Positions 19,406 through 29,112 of a stretch of DNA of 64,000 nt are shown here, piece by piece (the first letter of the stretch is position 1; each line of letters begins with the position of its first letter). The notes below the pieces were generated by a model. That model made no database searches, was not told the origin of the DNA, and saw only the letters and a program-made list of their open reading frames with translations. The position numbers were made by a program, and so were the translations under genes. The stretch spans positions 248,001 through 312,000 of the forward strand of contig CALLQI010000003.1 in assembly GCA_938014885.1 (NCBI GenBank), given 5' to 3'. This DNA is from an uncultured bacterium (lineage in GTDB: Bacteria > Planctomycetota > UBA8742 > UBA2392).

Positions 19406-20539
19406 TTAGCGCCACACCAGGTTCAGCACCAGCGCGGTGATCACCAGGTTGACCAGTGCCAGCGGGATCAGCTTCTTCCAGCCCAGATTCATCAGCTGGT
19501 CAAAGCGGAAGCGCGGCAGCGTCCAGCGCACCTGGATGTACAGCCACAGGAAGATCGCCACCTTGCCGCAGAAGATCAGCGGGCCGGCCAGGCTTGCCAG
19601 GAAGGTGTCGGCCGTGGGGTCAATGCCCGGCAGCGTCCAGCCGCCCAGGAACAGCGTGACCACGATGCAGGCCTGGATGATCATGCCGTAGTATTCACCC
19701 AGGAACAGCATGCCGAACTTCATGCTCGCGAACTCGGTGTGGTAGCCGCCGACCAGTTCGGCCTCAGCTTCCGGGAAGTCAAAGGGCAGGCGATTGCTTT
19801 CGGCGTACATGCACACCACGAAGATGATGAATGCCAGCGGCTGCCGGAACATGCCCCACTGCAGGAAGCTGAACAGGTTTTCGTGGTTCTGGGCCTGGTA
19901 CAGGACCATTTCGTCCATGCGCAGGGTGCCGTAGTACATGACCACGGCCAGAATCGCCATGAACATGGCCGCTTCGTAGCTGATCAACTGGGCCGATGCG
20001 CGAACGCCGCCCATCATGCTGTACTTGTTGTTGCTGGCCCAGGCGCCAAGGCTCAGGCCGTGGACTGCCAGGCTCATGACCGCCAGCGCAAACAGCGCGC
20101 CTACGCCGAAATCGACAATCTGGTAGCGCACCAGAAAGCTGCTGCCGTCTTCCAGAATGTATGTGAAGCCGTAGCCAAAGGGCACCACCGCAAAGGCAAT
20201 CGCGATCGGCACAAACACCAGCGCCGGCGCGATGAAAAACAGCACCTTGCTGGCGCGCCGCGGCACCATGTCCTCTTTCATCAACAGCTTCAGGATGTCG
20301 GCCAGCGGCTGCAGCAGCCCGAACATGCCCCAGCCCTTGAGCGGGCCGAAGATCTTCCAGTTGGGGACGCCGACCTTGCTGGGACCGTCGCGAAGCTGGA
20401 TCCAGGCCGCCATCTTGCGTTCAAGCCAGATCATCACGGGGATGACCTGCATGATCACGAAAAACGCGATCGAAACCTTCAGCGCGTTGAACGCGAACTC
20501 AAGCGGGTGGTGATCAGTCAATGCTTCTGCAAGGAACAT
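19406..20539 (-). CDS. nuoH: NADH-quinone oxidoreductase subunit H
   Basis: 377 residues with the expected set of membrane helices. Signature segments are WLERKMAAWIQLRDGPSKVG near the N-terminus (quinone-site entrance) and AESNRLPFDFPEAEAELVGGYHTEF, which contains the conserved acidic loop of complex I subunit H. It anchors the proton-pumping arm to the quinone-reducing module in the inner membrane. The start at 20539 has GGAG upstream. It stands alone: no nuoG, nuoI or other nuo gene flanks it. Confidence 0.95.
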   Translation of the reverse strand: MFLAEALTDHHPLEFAFNALKVSIAFFVIMQVIPVMIWLERKMAAWIQLRDGPSKVGVPNWKIFGPLKGWGMFGLLQPLADILKLLMKEDMVPRRASKVLFFIAPALVFVPIAIAFAVVPFGYGFTYILEDGSSFLVRYQIVDFGVGALFALAVMSLAVHGLSLGAWASNNKYSMMGGVRASAQLISYEAAMFMAILAVVMYYGTLRMDEMVLYQAQNHENLFSFLQWGMFRQPLAFIIFVVCMYAESNRLPFDFPEAEAELVGGYHTEFASMKFGMLFLGEYYGMIIQACIVVTLFLGGWTLPGIDPTADTFLASLAGPLIFCGKVAIFLWLYIQVRWTLPRFRFDQLMNLGWKKLIPLALVNLVITALVLNLVWR

Positions 20540-20641
20540 ACCGGCTCCGGTCGGCGCGCAATCTAACCTCGGCCGAAATGGATGCAAGTTGGCTGTGACC
20601 GGGTGGATTCATGGGCCCGAAACTGTGCACGGTGACTCGCG

Positions 20642-22714
20642 TTACTGTGCGGCAGCGGCCCGGCCAAAGTGCCGTGGTCCCGACAATACGCCGCAGGCAA
20701 TACCGCCCGGCGCCGCCGGCTGGTCGCGGCGCGGCAGGCGTGGCGCCCGGGGTGCTGCCGATCCCGGTGTCGCATCCGCCAGCCAGCGCTTGGCCTTGCC
20801 GCCCGACATGACCAGCCCCTTGTTCGATAGGCTCCACAGCAGCGCGTAGGCGGGGTTGATGATCTCTTCTTCGCCCATGTACGGCGAACCCATGTGCGGC
20901 GTGCTGTAGCGCAGGCCAAAGCCGGGCTCCCATGAGGCCGCAAAACGCCAGCGCCACTCTTTCATCACATCCTTGAACAGGTCCGGTGCAGCAACACCAA
21001 GCGCCAGCAGGCCCAGTGCGGCCCCAGGTTCACCGTAGGCGTGGCTGTTCAGCATCCATTGGTGGCGCTTGGCCATGAACGCGGTCATGGCCGTGCGCAT
21101 GGCGAGCCTGTCGTCGCGCAAGTGAAGGGCCAGTGCGGTCAGGCCGGTGCGAGACCAGTACTCGTCTTCATCTTTGTACGAGGCGTTGTAGCCCATGCCG
21201 CCGTGCCCGCCGTCTTTGGGGTCTGACCAGCTGTGCGTGACGTAGGGTTCGATGTGTTCCCACACCTTGGATTTCACGTCGCAGCGCAGGGCCAGGGCCT
21301 CAAACACCAGCAGGTGCGCGCAGGGTGCCATCAGCGCTTTGTCTTCGTAGGGCAGCCCGTCCGGCCCGTGTCCAAAGGCGGGCATGCCCCAGGCGCACTT
21401 GTGCGTGGTGGTTGGCAGCCACTCGATTGCCGCCTTGATCCAATCCAGCGTGCGCTGGTCGCCCGTCGCCAGGTGGTACTCGCAGAACAGCATGCCCTGG
21501 AAGGCCAGCGTCCAGTACGCGAGCCCCGTCATCTTGGTCGGGTCCGGGTTCTCGCGCAGCATGGCGGTCACGGCCGCATCAATCTGCTTGCGATACTTGC
21601 GGTCGCGTGTGCCCAGCAGCGCCAGCGCCGCAATCGGCGTGTTGACGCCGTGGGTGCCGGGCCAGAAGCCGTCGCCTTTCTGGGCGTCTTCGATCCAGGA
21701 AAGCATGTCGGCGTGCATCAGGCCCGCGGCCTTGTCATCGAGCGGCATGTCCTTGCCGGGCAGCGCGGGAAGCTCGGGGCGCAACTTCAGTTCCTTGAGG
21801 CCGTCCGCGCGCAGCACCGTCAGCAGCAACGTGCCCTTGCGGGCCTTCTCTTCCATGGCGGCCAGGGTGGCGCGGCCGAGCACGGCCTCATGGCTGCGCT
21901 CGAACCAATCCGCACCGGCATCGACGCTGGCGCGGTCGAACGGCAGGCCGTCCACGGCGACAATCAGATCGCCGGCTTTCAAGCCGGCCTTGGCGCACGC
22001 GCTGTCGACACGCGCCTCAATCACACTCAGCCCGGCGTGCAGGTGCTCGGTCAGTGCAACCAGGCCCAGCGGGCCGTTCTGCAGCAGGTCCGGGCCCAGC
22101 ACTCCGTTGGCCTTGCCCAGCAGTTCGCGCGTCGGCGCGATGTGGAAGCGTTCGCAACGCAGATCATCCAGCACGACGTTGCCGCTTTCGGCCGCTAGTT
22201 CGATCGACACCGGCTTGCCGGCAAGACGCGCGCAATCAGCCTGTGACAGACGCGCCCAGACGCGGACCATGGTCGGCTCTTTGGATACGGCAGCTTTCAC
22301 GTCCATGCTGCCCTGCGCCAGCTGCTTCGGCTTCTTGCCCGGCTCAAGGATTGTAAGGGTCAGTTTGCCCGCGTAATCACCGTCCACGCCCAGCGCGTCT
22401 ACGGCAAACGCGAGATACCAGCCTTCGGCAGCCAGCTTGGTCTCCGGTGCGGCCGGAACTGTCCATGCAAGCGACACCGTCGCACCCGACGCCAGCAGCA
22501 ACCCCTGCCCGCGCGGTGCATTGCTGTGCCAGCAGCGCACGCCGGCGGCGTTGCCGCGCACCTGCTCAAATCCTTCGGGCTTGAATTCGGCGCGCTCACC
22601 GGTTTTGGGTTTGCTGAAGTCGCCGTTGGGCAACTCAACGGGCAGCGCGAAAAGCGCGCCACCGCAGACTGTCACAAGCGCCAGCCAAAGCGTGCTGAAC
22701 CGGGCCATGGTCAT
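20642..22714 (-). CDS. Secreted PDZ plus alpha/alpha-barrel (DUF6288-like) protein
   Basis: 690 residues. The ATG at 22714 follows AAGGGG. After a Sec signal come a beta-rich N-terminal domain (about 30-190), a PDZ-like domain (GLSVIEARVDSACAKAGLKAGDLIVAVDGLPF, about 228-260) and a long helical domain with repeated hydrophobic helices (TPIAALALLG, LAYWTLAFQGMLFCEYH, YGEPGAALGLLALG) like a prenyltransferase-type toroid. The catalytic role is unknown. The last 50 residues are Pro/Arg-rich and probably disordered. Confidence 0.8.
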   Translation of the reverse strand: MTMARFSTLWLALVTVCGGALFALPVELPNGDFSKPKTGERAEFKPEGFEQVRGNAAGVRCWHSNAPRGQGLLLASGATVSLAWTVPAAPETKLAAEGWYLAFAVDALGVDGDYAGKLTLTILEPGKKPKQLAQGSMDVKAAVSKEPTMVRVWARLSQADCARLAGKPVSIELAAESGNVVLDDLRCERFHIAPTRELLGKANGVLGPDLLQNGPLGLVALTEHLHAGLSVIEARVDSACAKAGLKAGDLIVAVDGLPFDRASVDAGADWFERSHEAVLGRATLAAMEEKARKGTLLLTVLRADGLKELKLRPELPALPGKDMPLDDKAAGLMHADMLSWIEDAQKGDGFWPGTHGVNTPIAALALLGTRDRKYRKQIDAAVTAMLRENPDPTKMTGLAYWTLAFQGMLFCEYHLATGDQRTLDWIKAAIEWLPTTTHKCAWGMPAFGHGPDGLPYEDKALMAPCAHLLVFEALALRCDVKSKVWEHIEPYVTHSWSDPKDGGHGGMGYNASYKDEDEYWSRTGLTALALHLRDDRLAMRTAMTAFMAKRHQWMLNSHAYGEPGAALGLLALGVAAPDLFKDVMKEWRWRFAASWEPGFGLRYSTPHMGSPYMGEEEIINPAYALLWSLSNKGLVMSGGKAKRWLADATPGSAAPRAPRLPRRDQPAAPGGIACGVLSGPRHFGRAAAAQ

Positions 22715-22906
22715 GCCCCTTGAATGCGAATCCGGAGGTCCACGTTGTACGTTGCCAACCGGTCGGCAGGGCAGTCAATGCGGCCGTTTCCGGTCGATTT
22801 CGCACAGGCGGCCGCACCACGCCCGGTGGTCGTGATTTGTGGTTTTGGCCGCGGTGTGCAGGCCTTGTGCCGTTGACCGCCACCAGCTTGGCGTCAGACT
22901 GCGGCC

Positions 22907-24016
22907 ATGGGCGTGAATGACACACTTCGCAAGTTGGCCAAAGCGCAGGGCTTTGCGCGCGTGGGCTTCTGTCGTGCTGACCCGCCCGCGACTGCGCCAA
23001 TGCTGGCCGAGTACCTTGCCCAGGGTCGACACGGCACCATGGACTGGCTTGCGCGCAACCCGGAGTGGCGCGCCGACATTCGTACGCGCTATCCGTGGGC
23101 GCAGTCGTACCTGATGCTGAGCATTGACTACCCGGCCGACTTGCCGCGCCTGCCCGACAAGTCAGTGATCCCGATGATCGCACGCTACGCCCGCGGCCGT
23201 GACTACCACGGAGTGTACGAGGCGCCGCTGCTGGCACTGGAAAAGTCGATCAAGGCCAGCTTCGGCCCCGGCACCAAGGCGCTGTGGTACCAGGACACCG
23301 GCCCGTTTCTTGAGCGCGCGCTGGCGCAGCAGGCCGGGCTGGGCTGGGTAGGCAAGAATACGATGCTGATTGACCCCGCGCGCGGAAGCTGGACGCTGCT
23401 GGCGCTGGTCGTCACCAGCCTGGAGGTCGAGCCCGACACGCCGGTCACCGATCACTGCGGCACCTGCACGCGTTGCCTTGACGCCTGCCCGACCAAGGCC
23501 TTCCCCGCGCCGTACCAGCTGGATGCGCGGCGCTGCATCAGCTATCTGAACATTGAGCACGAGGGGGCTGTCCCGGAACCACTGCGTGAGCCGATGGGCC
23601 AATGGCTCGTGGGCTGCGACATCTGCAACGAAGTCTGCCCCTGGAACAGCAAGGCCCCCAAAGCCTCGCCGGAACTCACGCCCGATTTCGCCGGACTGAC
23701 CCTTTCGCGCATCTTGACCGGCAAGCCTGACCAGCTTCGCAAGCGCATCGACGGCACGCCGCTGGTCCGCGTCGGCGTAGATCGACTGCGCCGCAATGCG
23801 GCCGTCATCGCCGGCAACCTGCGCGACCCCAGCCTGATCGCGTCACTGGAACAGGCCGCACACGACGACGACCGCGGCTTGCGCGAATGCGTGTACTGGG
23901 CGCTGCGGCAGTATCCGCGCGAATTGGGACGCGGCCCGCTGGCCCGGGCGCAGAAGTACGAAGTAGAAGACGACCTACGCGACCAGATCATCGAAACTCT
24001 GCAAGAGTGGGTGTGA
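22907..24016 (+). CDS. queG: Epoxyqueuosine reductase
   Basis: 369 residues. This cobalamin- and 4Fe-4S-dependent enzyme performs the last step of queuosine synthesis, reducing epoxyqueuosine in tRNA. Two ferredoxin-type clusters are plain: HCGTCTRCLDACPT and GCDICNEVCPWN. The N-terminal ARVGFCRAD and YARGRDYH motifs fit the family, and HEAT-like helices follow the clusters at the C-terminus as in longer QueG forms. The start at 22907 is the first ATG of the conserved frame. Confidence 0.95.
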   Translation: MGVNDTLRKLAKAQGFARVGFCRADPPATAPMLAEYLAQGRHGTMDWLARNPEWRADIRTRYPWAQSYLMLSIDYPADLPRLPDKSVIPMIARYARGRDYHGVYEAPLLALEKSIKASFGPGTKALWYQDTGPFLERALAQQAGLGWVGKNTMLIDPARGSWTLLALVVTSLEVEPDTPVTDHCGTCTRCLDACPTKAFPAPYQLDARRCISYLNIEHEGAVPEPLREPMGQWLVGCDICNEVCPWNSKAPKASPELTPDFAGLTLSRILTGKPDQLRKRIDGTPLVRVGVDRLRRNAAVIAGNLRDPSLIASLEQAAHDDDRGLRECVYWALRQYPRELGRGPLARAQKYEVEDDLRDQIIETLQEWV

Positions 24017-24205
24017 ATTTGGTTGATCGTTGATGGTCGATTGTTGATGGTTGAGTTTGTCGAGAGTCGAGGGTTGAGAACGGCAACTGCCCCAACCCCC
24101 GTACCCTACTCACCATACACCAAACCCAAGTCCCCGAAACTCGAAGCACGAAGCACTGAACACCGAGCACTGAGCACCGAGCACTGAGCACCGAGCACTG
24201 AGCCC
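24017..24205. repeat. Intergenic phrase repeats with 14-bp tandem array
   Basis: The gap after queG starts with TTGATCGTTGATGGTCGATTGTTGATGG-type repeats, then a C/A-rich tract. At 24161-24202 the unit CACCGAGCACTGAG occurs three times in perfect 14-bp tandem, preceded by the partial copy GAAGCACTGAA. It ends 10 bp before the Nudix ORF. No gene fits here. Confidence 0.75.
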
Positions 24206-24212
24206 CAACCCT

Positions 24213-24602
24213 ATGGAAGTCGCCGTCGTCATCCTTCACATAGGCCCCCGGGTGCTGGTCAACAAGCGCCCCGAAGGCACCTACATGGGCGGATGGTGGG
24301 AGTGGCCGGGCGGAAAGCTCGACCCCGGCGAAACCATCGAAGCCTGTGCCCGCCGCGAACTAAAGGAAGAAATCGGCATCGAGTGCGGCCCGCTGACCCT
24401 GCTGCAAACACGTCAGGTTGAGTATCCCGGCCGCAGCATCTCGCTGCACTTTCTGCTGGGCGAGCCTTTGCCCGGTGCCATGCCCGGTGAACACGCACTG
24501 GAACACCGCTGGCTGACGGTGCCCGAGATACGTGAGCTGCAGTTCCTTGAGCCCAACCTGCCGGTGCTGGACGTGCTCGAGAGCCTGATTGGGCCAATTT
24601 GA
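24213..24602 (+). CDS. Nudix hydrolase, MutT-like
   Basis: 129 residues with a complete Nudix box GGKLDPGETIEACARRELKEEIGI (G-x5-E-x7-REUxEExGU). Length and the WWEWPGGK lead-in match small (deoxy)nucleoside triphosphate pyrophosphohydrolases of the MutT type, which remove oxidised dGTP. A true mutT orthologue cannot be told from the other short Nudix enzymes by eye. No Shine-Dalgarno is evident in the repeat-rich leader. Confidence 0.85.
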   Translation: MEVAVVILHIGPRVLVNKRPEGTYMGGWWEWPGGKLDPGETIEACARRELKEEIGIECGPLTLLQTRQVEYPGRSISLHFLLGEPLPGAMPGEHALEHRWLTVPEIRELQFLEPNLPVLDVLESLIGPI

Positions 24603-24649
24603 CTGACCTTGGGGCGGCATCAGGCGTTTCATTCAGTTAGGATGATTGC

Positions 24650-26770
24650 ATGAAATGGCTGCGCGAAAACTGGAAGCGTCTTGCCAAGTGGGGCGGCCTT
24701 GGCGCGGGTTGCTTCGTGATCGCCGGGCTGGCGTTCGTGGGCGCGCGCTGGGTTGCATCGGGCTCTGAGTACGAAGGTGAACTTTCCGACCTGGCACCCA
24801 CGGGCGTCACCATGGTCGTCGTGATCGACAACGTGCCCGCCCGCAAACTCCAGATCGAAGCCTTTCTGGATGCCCTGGCCAATGAGCCTTCCGCCGGCAA
24901 CCTCGCCAACGCGGGCTGGTGGCGCGACGGCCTGGGCAAGTCAATCGGCCCCCTCGACCAACTGCGCGAACAGAAGCTGAACCCCGCCGTCGCCGACGCC
25001 CGCAAAGGCGTTGAGCAGGCCGGCGGCACCTTGTTCGAAGACGTACTCGGCGGCGAGCTGATTTTCTGCAGCGACGCCGGCTCGGAGGCGGCGGAACGCC
25101 CCACCGAATACGTGGCCCTGCTGCGCGTGGGTCGCGGGCTGCGCTTCCGCTGGCAGTTCCTGGACATCGCCCAGGCCTTCTTTCCGGAGGGCGCCAATCA
25201 GCCGACGCTTGATTACGAGGGCGGCATCCTGACCATCACGCCGGCCGCCACCCCCGGCAAACCCGCGCCTTCCACTTTGTACGTTACGCTGCTGGATGAC
25301 GTGCTGGTGGCCGGCAACAGCGCGCGGCTGCTGAACGAATCAATCCGCCTGCACGGCAGCGGCGAAAAGGGCATCTACGCCGACGAGCGCTACATCCGCA
25401 CCCAGAAGCTGGTCGAACTTGAGGCACGGCAGCGTCACGCCGTGCAGATCTGGCTTGATCTGGACCGCATGCGCGAACGCTTGCCCGAGAAAGACGTCGA
25501 CGGCGAGATGGTCAGCCCCGTGGACTCGTTCAACTCGCTGCCGGTCAGTGTGGTCTCGATCTACCCGGACATCTTCACGCCCGTAGATCGCATGGTACGC
25601 GCCGACCTGGATACCCGGCCCTTCACGGCCGCGTACTACGGCCTGGACCTCTCCGATGCCGCGCTGCCCACATTTGACCAGTATCTGCTGGCGGACCCGG
25701 AACGCCTCAAGCGCGACGAGTTCAAGCACCTGGCCGCGACCTGGCAGCAGCCGCCGGCGCAGTCCACGCAGCTTGGCTTGCTGCCCACGGACCTGCTGTT
25801 CCAGGTTTCGTACCGGCAGCCGCTGGAAGTGCTTTACACGCAAGTCTTCGACGACTCCGCGCGCTCTAGCCTCGTGGGCGATTTCATCGTGGCGTTGCGC
25901 GGCGACAGCATGAAGGCGGCCACACCAAAGCCCTGCGAAGAGTTCGTATTCGCGGCCGCGCCCCGCCGCTACGCCCCCGGTGCCAGCATCCCGATCTCGG
26001 GTACTGACTTCCCGCTGCCGGCCTTCTGGCTGGGCTTCCGGGTGCCCGGTGCCAGCGCGTCTGCCCCGCAGGCGCTGCTGGAAGAGTACCTGGCCGCCCA
26101 GCGCGGCCGCGCGCGCAAGCCCGAAGACGGTGAAGCACCGCGCCCCGGCATCGTAAGTGTCGTCGAGATGAACGTGGCCGGCGCCCGCGTGTGGGGCTTT
26201 CACGACCCGCGCGAAGAAGACAACTTCGTGAAGCGCCTGAACCTGAGCATCCGCGCGGCGCTGATCGGGGAATGGCTGGTGCTGTGCAATTCGGAAAGCC
26301 TGTTGGCTTTCAGCGTGCGCGCGCAACAGGGGCTTGAGCAGCCGCTGGCCGACGCGCCCGGCAGCGCCTGGAACTACCTGCGCGGCGTTTCCAGCGCGAC
26401 GATCCACGTCAACTTCGACAACTTCGTCGATTACGCACTGAGCCCGCAGCTTTTCAAAGTGCTGCGCGACAACAAATTCAACACCGGCCTGATCGACGGC
26501 CGCGACCCGGGCGAAGTCCGCCGCGAAATCGTGACCGCGCTGGGGCTGAACCCTACGAACCCTGAGCACCTGCGCGATGAACGCGTCTCGCGCGAGTACA
26601 ACGACCGCAAGGCCGCCTGGCTGCGCACCTGCATGGAAGAAGGCAACCGGTATGAATCCGAGCTGCAGTCCGACCTGAACGGCCTGCGCTTCTTCCGCGA
26701 CATGGCGCTGGAAACCCGCTTCGCGCCGGACCACCTGCACGTGCGCGGCATCATCCGCTTCGGCCGATAG
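24650..26770 (+). CDS. Membrane-anchored protein of unknown function (DUF3352-like)
   Basis: 706 residues. AGGATG precedes the ATG. One N-terminal transmembrane helix (WGGLGAGCFVIAGLAFVGARWV, about 14-35) anchors a large periplasmic region of mixed alpha/beta. The periplasmic part has repeated elements of the kind seen in DUF3352 (APTGVTMVVVIDN, VTLLDDVLVAGNSARLLNESIRL, GEWLVLCNSESLLAFSVRAQQ). No catalytic residues can be named. The next gene begins about 150 bp downstream on the same strand. Confidence 0.7.
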   Translation: MKWLRENWKRLAKWGGLGAGCFVIAGLAFVGARWVASGSEYEGELSDLAPTGVTMVVVIDNVPARKLQIEAFLDALANEPSAGNLANAGWWRDGLGKSIGPLDQLREQKLNPAVADARKGVEQAGGTLFEDVLGGELIFCSDAGSEAAERPTEYVALLRVGRGLRFRWQFLDIAQAFFPEGANQPTLDYEGGILTITPAATPGKPAPSTLYVTLLDDVLVAGNSARLLNESIRLHGSGEKGIYADERYIRTQKLVELEARQRHAVQIWLDLDRMRERLPEKDVDGEMVSPVDSFNSLPVSVVSIYPDIFTPVDRMVRADLDTRPFTAAYYGLDLSDAALPTFDQYLLADPERLKRDEFKHLAATWQQPPAQSTQLGLLPTDLLFQVSYRQPLEVLYTQVFDDSARSSLVGDFIVALRGDSMKAATPKPCEEFVFAAAPRRYAPGASIPISGTDFPLPAFWLGFRVPGASASAPQALLEEYLAAQRGRARKPEDGEAPRPGIVSVVEMNVAGARVWGFHDPREEDNFVKRLNLSIRAALIGEWLVLCNSESLLAFSVRAQQGLEQPLADAPGSAWNYLRGVSSATIHVNFDNFVDYALSPQLFKVLRDNKFNTGLIDGRDPGEVRREIVTALGLNPTNPEHLRDERVSREYNDRKAAWLRTCMEEGNRYESELQSDLNGLRFFRDMALETRFAPDHLHVRGIIRFGR

Positions 26771-26916
26771 GCGCGGTGGCCTCGCGAGAGTCACGCTGCC
26801 GGCTGCCCCACACGCACTGGGCCGGCCTTGGTCCGCTCCTACTTGCCGCTTGGGGGGTGGGTGCCTATCCTGCCTCCCCGCCCGATACCGGGGCGTTGGC
26901 CTTTGGAGATGTCCTG

Positions 26917-28680
26917 ATGCGAGTCCTGAAATCAAGCCTGCTGCTGGCGCTGGCGGCCCCGCTGTTCCTGCTGGCGGCCTGCGGCCCTGACACAGAGCCC
27001 GTTGAGCCCCTGAGCTGGCCCTTTATCGAAAAGACCGAGGCCCTGAAGGTGAACGGCAAGGACTTTTCGGCCTACTTCGCCGCCAATGAAATGCACCGTC
27101 GCCGCGCGTTGAATGGTCTGGCGATCAAGCCGGACCAGGCCATCGCGTACCTGTACCCGTCGCAGGAAGACGAAATCGAGATCAAGCTGAATAACGTGTC
27201 GGACCCGATTGACCTGGTGTTCGTCGACGGCTCAGCCAAGGTACTGAAGGTCGAAAGCGTGCCCGCGTTTTCGCAGGCCACTTTCCCGCGTGCCTTTGCG
27301 GCCAAGGGGGCGCGCCTGGTGCTGCAGTTCCGCCAGGGTGTCGCCAAGGACCTCAGCCTGTCCGCCGGCAGCGAAGTGAAAACGGAGCCCAACCTGATCG
27401 AAAAAGCCGCCAAGGCCGAGGGCGAATTCGCCCAGCTGTTCTTCCTGCGCAACCAGCGCCCTGAAGACAAACCCGAAGACGCACCTTCCGTGCAGCTGCG
27501 GGTGCTTGAGAAGGCCGAAGACGTCGCGCGCTTCATGAAAGACCGCGATGATCTGGCCGAAGGCCAAGGCGTGCTGGTGCCCTACAGCGGCGGCTACCAC
27601 GAATTCTGGCTGAAGGAAGTCAAAGGCAAGGTTTGCGCCTGCTTCATTGAACGCGTGGGCAGCGGCTACCAGCGCAGCACCGTGGTTTCGGCCATCTACG
27701 AAGGCATCGAAGACACCGGCAGCAGCGACCTCGACCGCCCCGTGTACTACAGCCCCACTGAGGCCGCATACCTGGCCGTGTGGAAGGGCAGCGATTTCTT
27801 CACCAAGAACAAGATTGACCGCCGCTCGCCGGTGACCGTCGCGGGCGTGGACGTGTACCAGTCGATCGCGCCGGATTACAACAAGTTCGAGCTCAAGTTC
27901 GGCGACAAGGTTCTGGATGCGCGCCTGGCTGTCACCGACGACACCCGCAACGGTGCACTCGCCACGGCCGCAGCCCTGGAATCCGACAAGGCCGTCGTGC
28001 TGGCTTGGGACGATCCGTCGCAAGTCGAAGTGACCGCGCCTGCGGGCGCCAACCTGTGGTTCATTGATGCCGATGGCGGCAAGTACAGCGTTGGCCGCAA
28101 GGTCGTGGGAACGGGCGGCAAGGTGGAGGGTGCGGCCAAGTCGCGCTTTGTGCTGCTGCTGCCGGCCGGGTTTGAATCGAGTGCTGAGCTGAAGTTCCCG
28201 TACATCCTGCGCGACCTGCGCCCGAGCCTGCCGGCCGTGGTGTTCTACAACGCCAAGCAGGCCGACGTGGTGACGGACCGCTGGCCCGGCACCGACAACA
28301 GCGCCAAGGGCCGCGCGCGCGTGGAACTGGCGATAACCCCCGCCGAGCAGCGCCGGGGCTTGATGTACCGCGAAAGCCTGCGCGAAAACCACGGCATGCT
28401 TTTCATCTACAATGAAGAGATCGAAGACCTGTCGTACTGGATGAAGAACTGTCGCATGAACCTTTCGATCGCCTTCGTGGACGCCAAGGGCGTGATCGTG
28501 AAGATCCACAACGTCATGAAGGCCCCCGCGCCGGGCACCACCGATGGCGAACTCGACCACTACGAAGCCGGGGCCCCCGCCAAGTACGCGATCGAAATGA
28601 AAGAAAACTGGTTCTCGGAAAAGGGCATCAAGGAAGGCGACCGGGTTTTCCTGCCGCCGGCCCTGGCCAACCGCAAGTAA
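26917..28680 (+). CDS. Lipoprotein with C-terminal DUF192 domain
   Basis: 587 residues. The ATG at 26917 follows GGAGA. The N-terminus ends in a clear lipobox (LLAAC-GPD). About 420 residues of unassigned sequence follow; the last 130 form a DUF192 domain with ITPAEQRRGLMYRESLRENHGMLF, YWMKNCRMNLSIAFVD and the YAIEMKENWFSEKGIKEGDRV ending. DUF192 proteins are normally about 150 residues, so this is an unusual fusion. An upstream in-frame ATG at 26776 would spoil the lipobox signal and is less likely. A terminator follows at 28708. Confidence 0.85.
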   Translation: MRVLKSSLLLALAAPLFLLAACGPDTEPVEPLSWPFIEKTEALKVNGKDFSAYFAANEMHRRRALNGLAIKPDQAIAYLYPSQEDEIEIKLNNVSDPIDLVFVDGSAKVLKVESVPAFSQATFPRAFAAKGARLVLQFRQGVAKDLSLSAGSEVKTEPNLIEKAAKAEGEFAQLFFLRNQRPEDKPEDAPSVQLRVLEKAEDVARFMKDRDDLAEGQGVLVPYSGGYHEFWLKEVKGKVCACFIERVGSGYQRSTVVSAIYEGIEDTGSSDLDRPVYYSPTEAAYLAVWKGSDFFTKNKIDRRSPVTVAGVDVYQSIAPDYNKFELKFGDKVLDARLAVTDDTRNGALATAAALESDKAVVLAWDDPSQVEVTAPAGANLWFIDADGGKYSVGRKVVGTGGKVEGAAKSRFVLLLPAGFESSAELKFPYILRDLRPSLPAVVFYNAKQADVVTDRWPGTDNSAKGRARVELAITPAEQRRGLMYRESLRENHGMLFIYNEEIEDLSYWMKNCRMNLSIAFVDAKGVIVKIHNVMKAPAPGTTDGELDHYEAGAPAKYAIEMKENWFSEKGIKEGDRVFLPPALANRK

Positions 28681-28707
28681 ACTTGCGCAATCAGCGCCAT
28701 AATGACG

Positions 28708-28737
28708 CACGCCCCGCACTGCGGGGCGTGTTGTTTT
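28708..28737 (+). terminator. Intrinsic terminator
   Basis: A 10-bp stem CACGCCCCGC with a 3-nt loop ACT and GCGGGGCGTG, followed by TTGTTTT. It sits 27 bp after the DUF192 lipoprotein stop and points away from it. The same hairpin lies just past the end of the convergent DUF2283 gene. Confidence 0.85.
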
Positions 28738-28755
28738 GTGGCTGGATAGCCGCGC

Positions 28756-29022
28756 TTAAGCCTCCGGCGGCGGCACTTCCGGTGCGGCCAGGCGCTGGCT
28801 GATGCGTTTGCGCTCGGCCTGGGCAAGCAGGTTGGCGGGCAGCAGGCGGCGCGCGTCCTGGATTTCGACGCCGATCAGCTCGCCGCCGGGGCCGAAGTCG
28901 AGGTTGATCTCGCCATTGACGCCCAGCGGGTCGCAGGCGTGGGTGCGCGACTTGCTGTCGCCCCCGTCGTCGGTGAGCTGCAGGTAGGCGCAGTTGGTCT
29001 GCCGGTCGTACAGGATACGCAT
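28756..29022 (-). CDS. DUF2283 family small protein
   Basis: 88 residues starting MRILYDRQTNCAYLQLTDDG, the DUF2283 signature in which a two-strand meander is followed by a VNGEINLDFGPGGELIGVEIQDARRLLP segment. GAGG precedes the ATG. The function of the family is unknown. The C-terminus is Pro/Glu-rich and probably flexible. Confidence 0.8.
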   Translation of the reverse strand: MRILYDRQTNCAYLQLTDDGGDSKSRTHACDPLGVNGEINLDFGPGGELIGVEIQDARRLLPANLLAQAERKRISQRLAAPEVPPPEA

Positions 29023-29112
29023 GGTGCCCTCGCGATCAGGGTTTCCGTGCCGGTTCCGAACAGTGTTAAGGCTACCACGCGCAGGAGCGTCGGGCGAACA
29101 AATGCCGGGGTT

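Noticed and set aside
24161..24202. CRISPR array
   Set aside because: Units are 14 bp directly abutting with no spacers.
25340..26935. 531-codon minus-strand ORF
   Set aside because: Antisense to the DUF3352-like gene; long antisense frames are common at this GC content.
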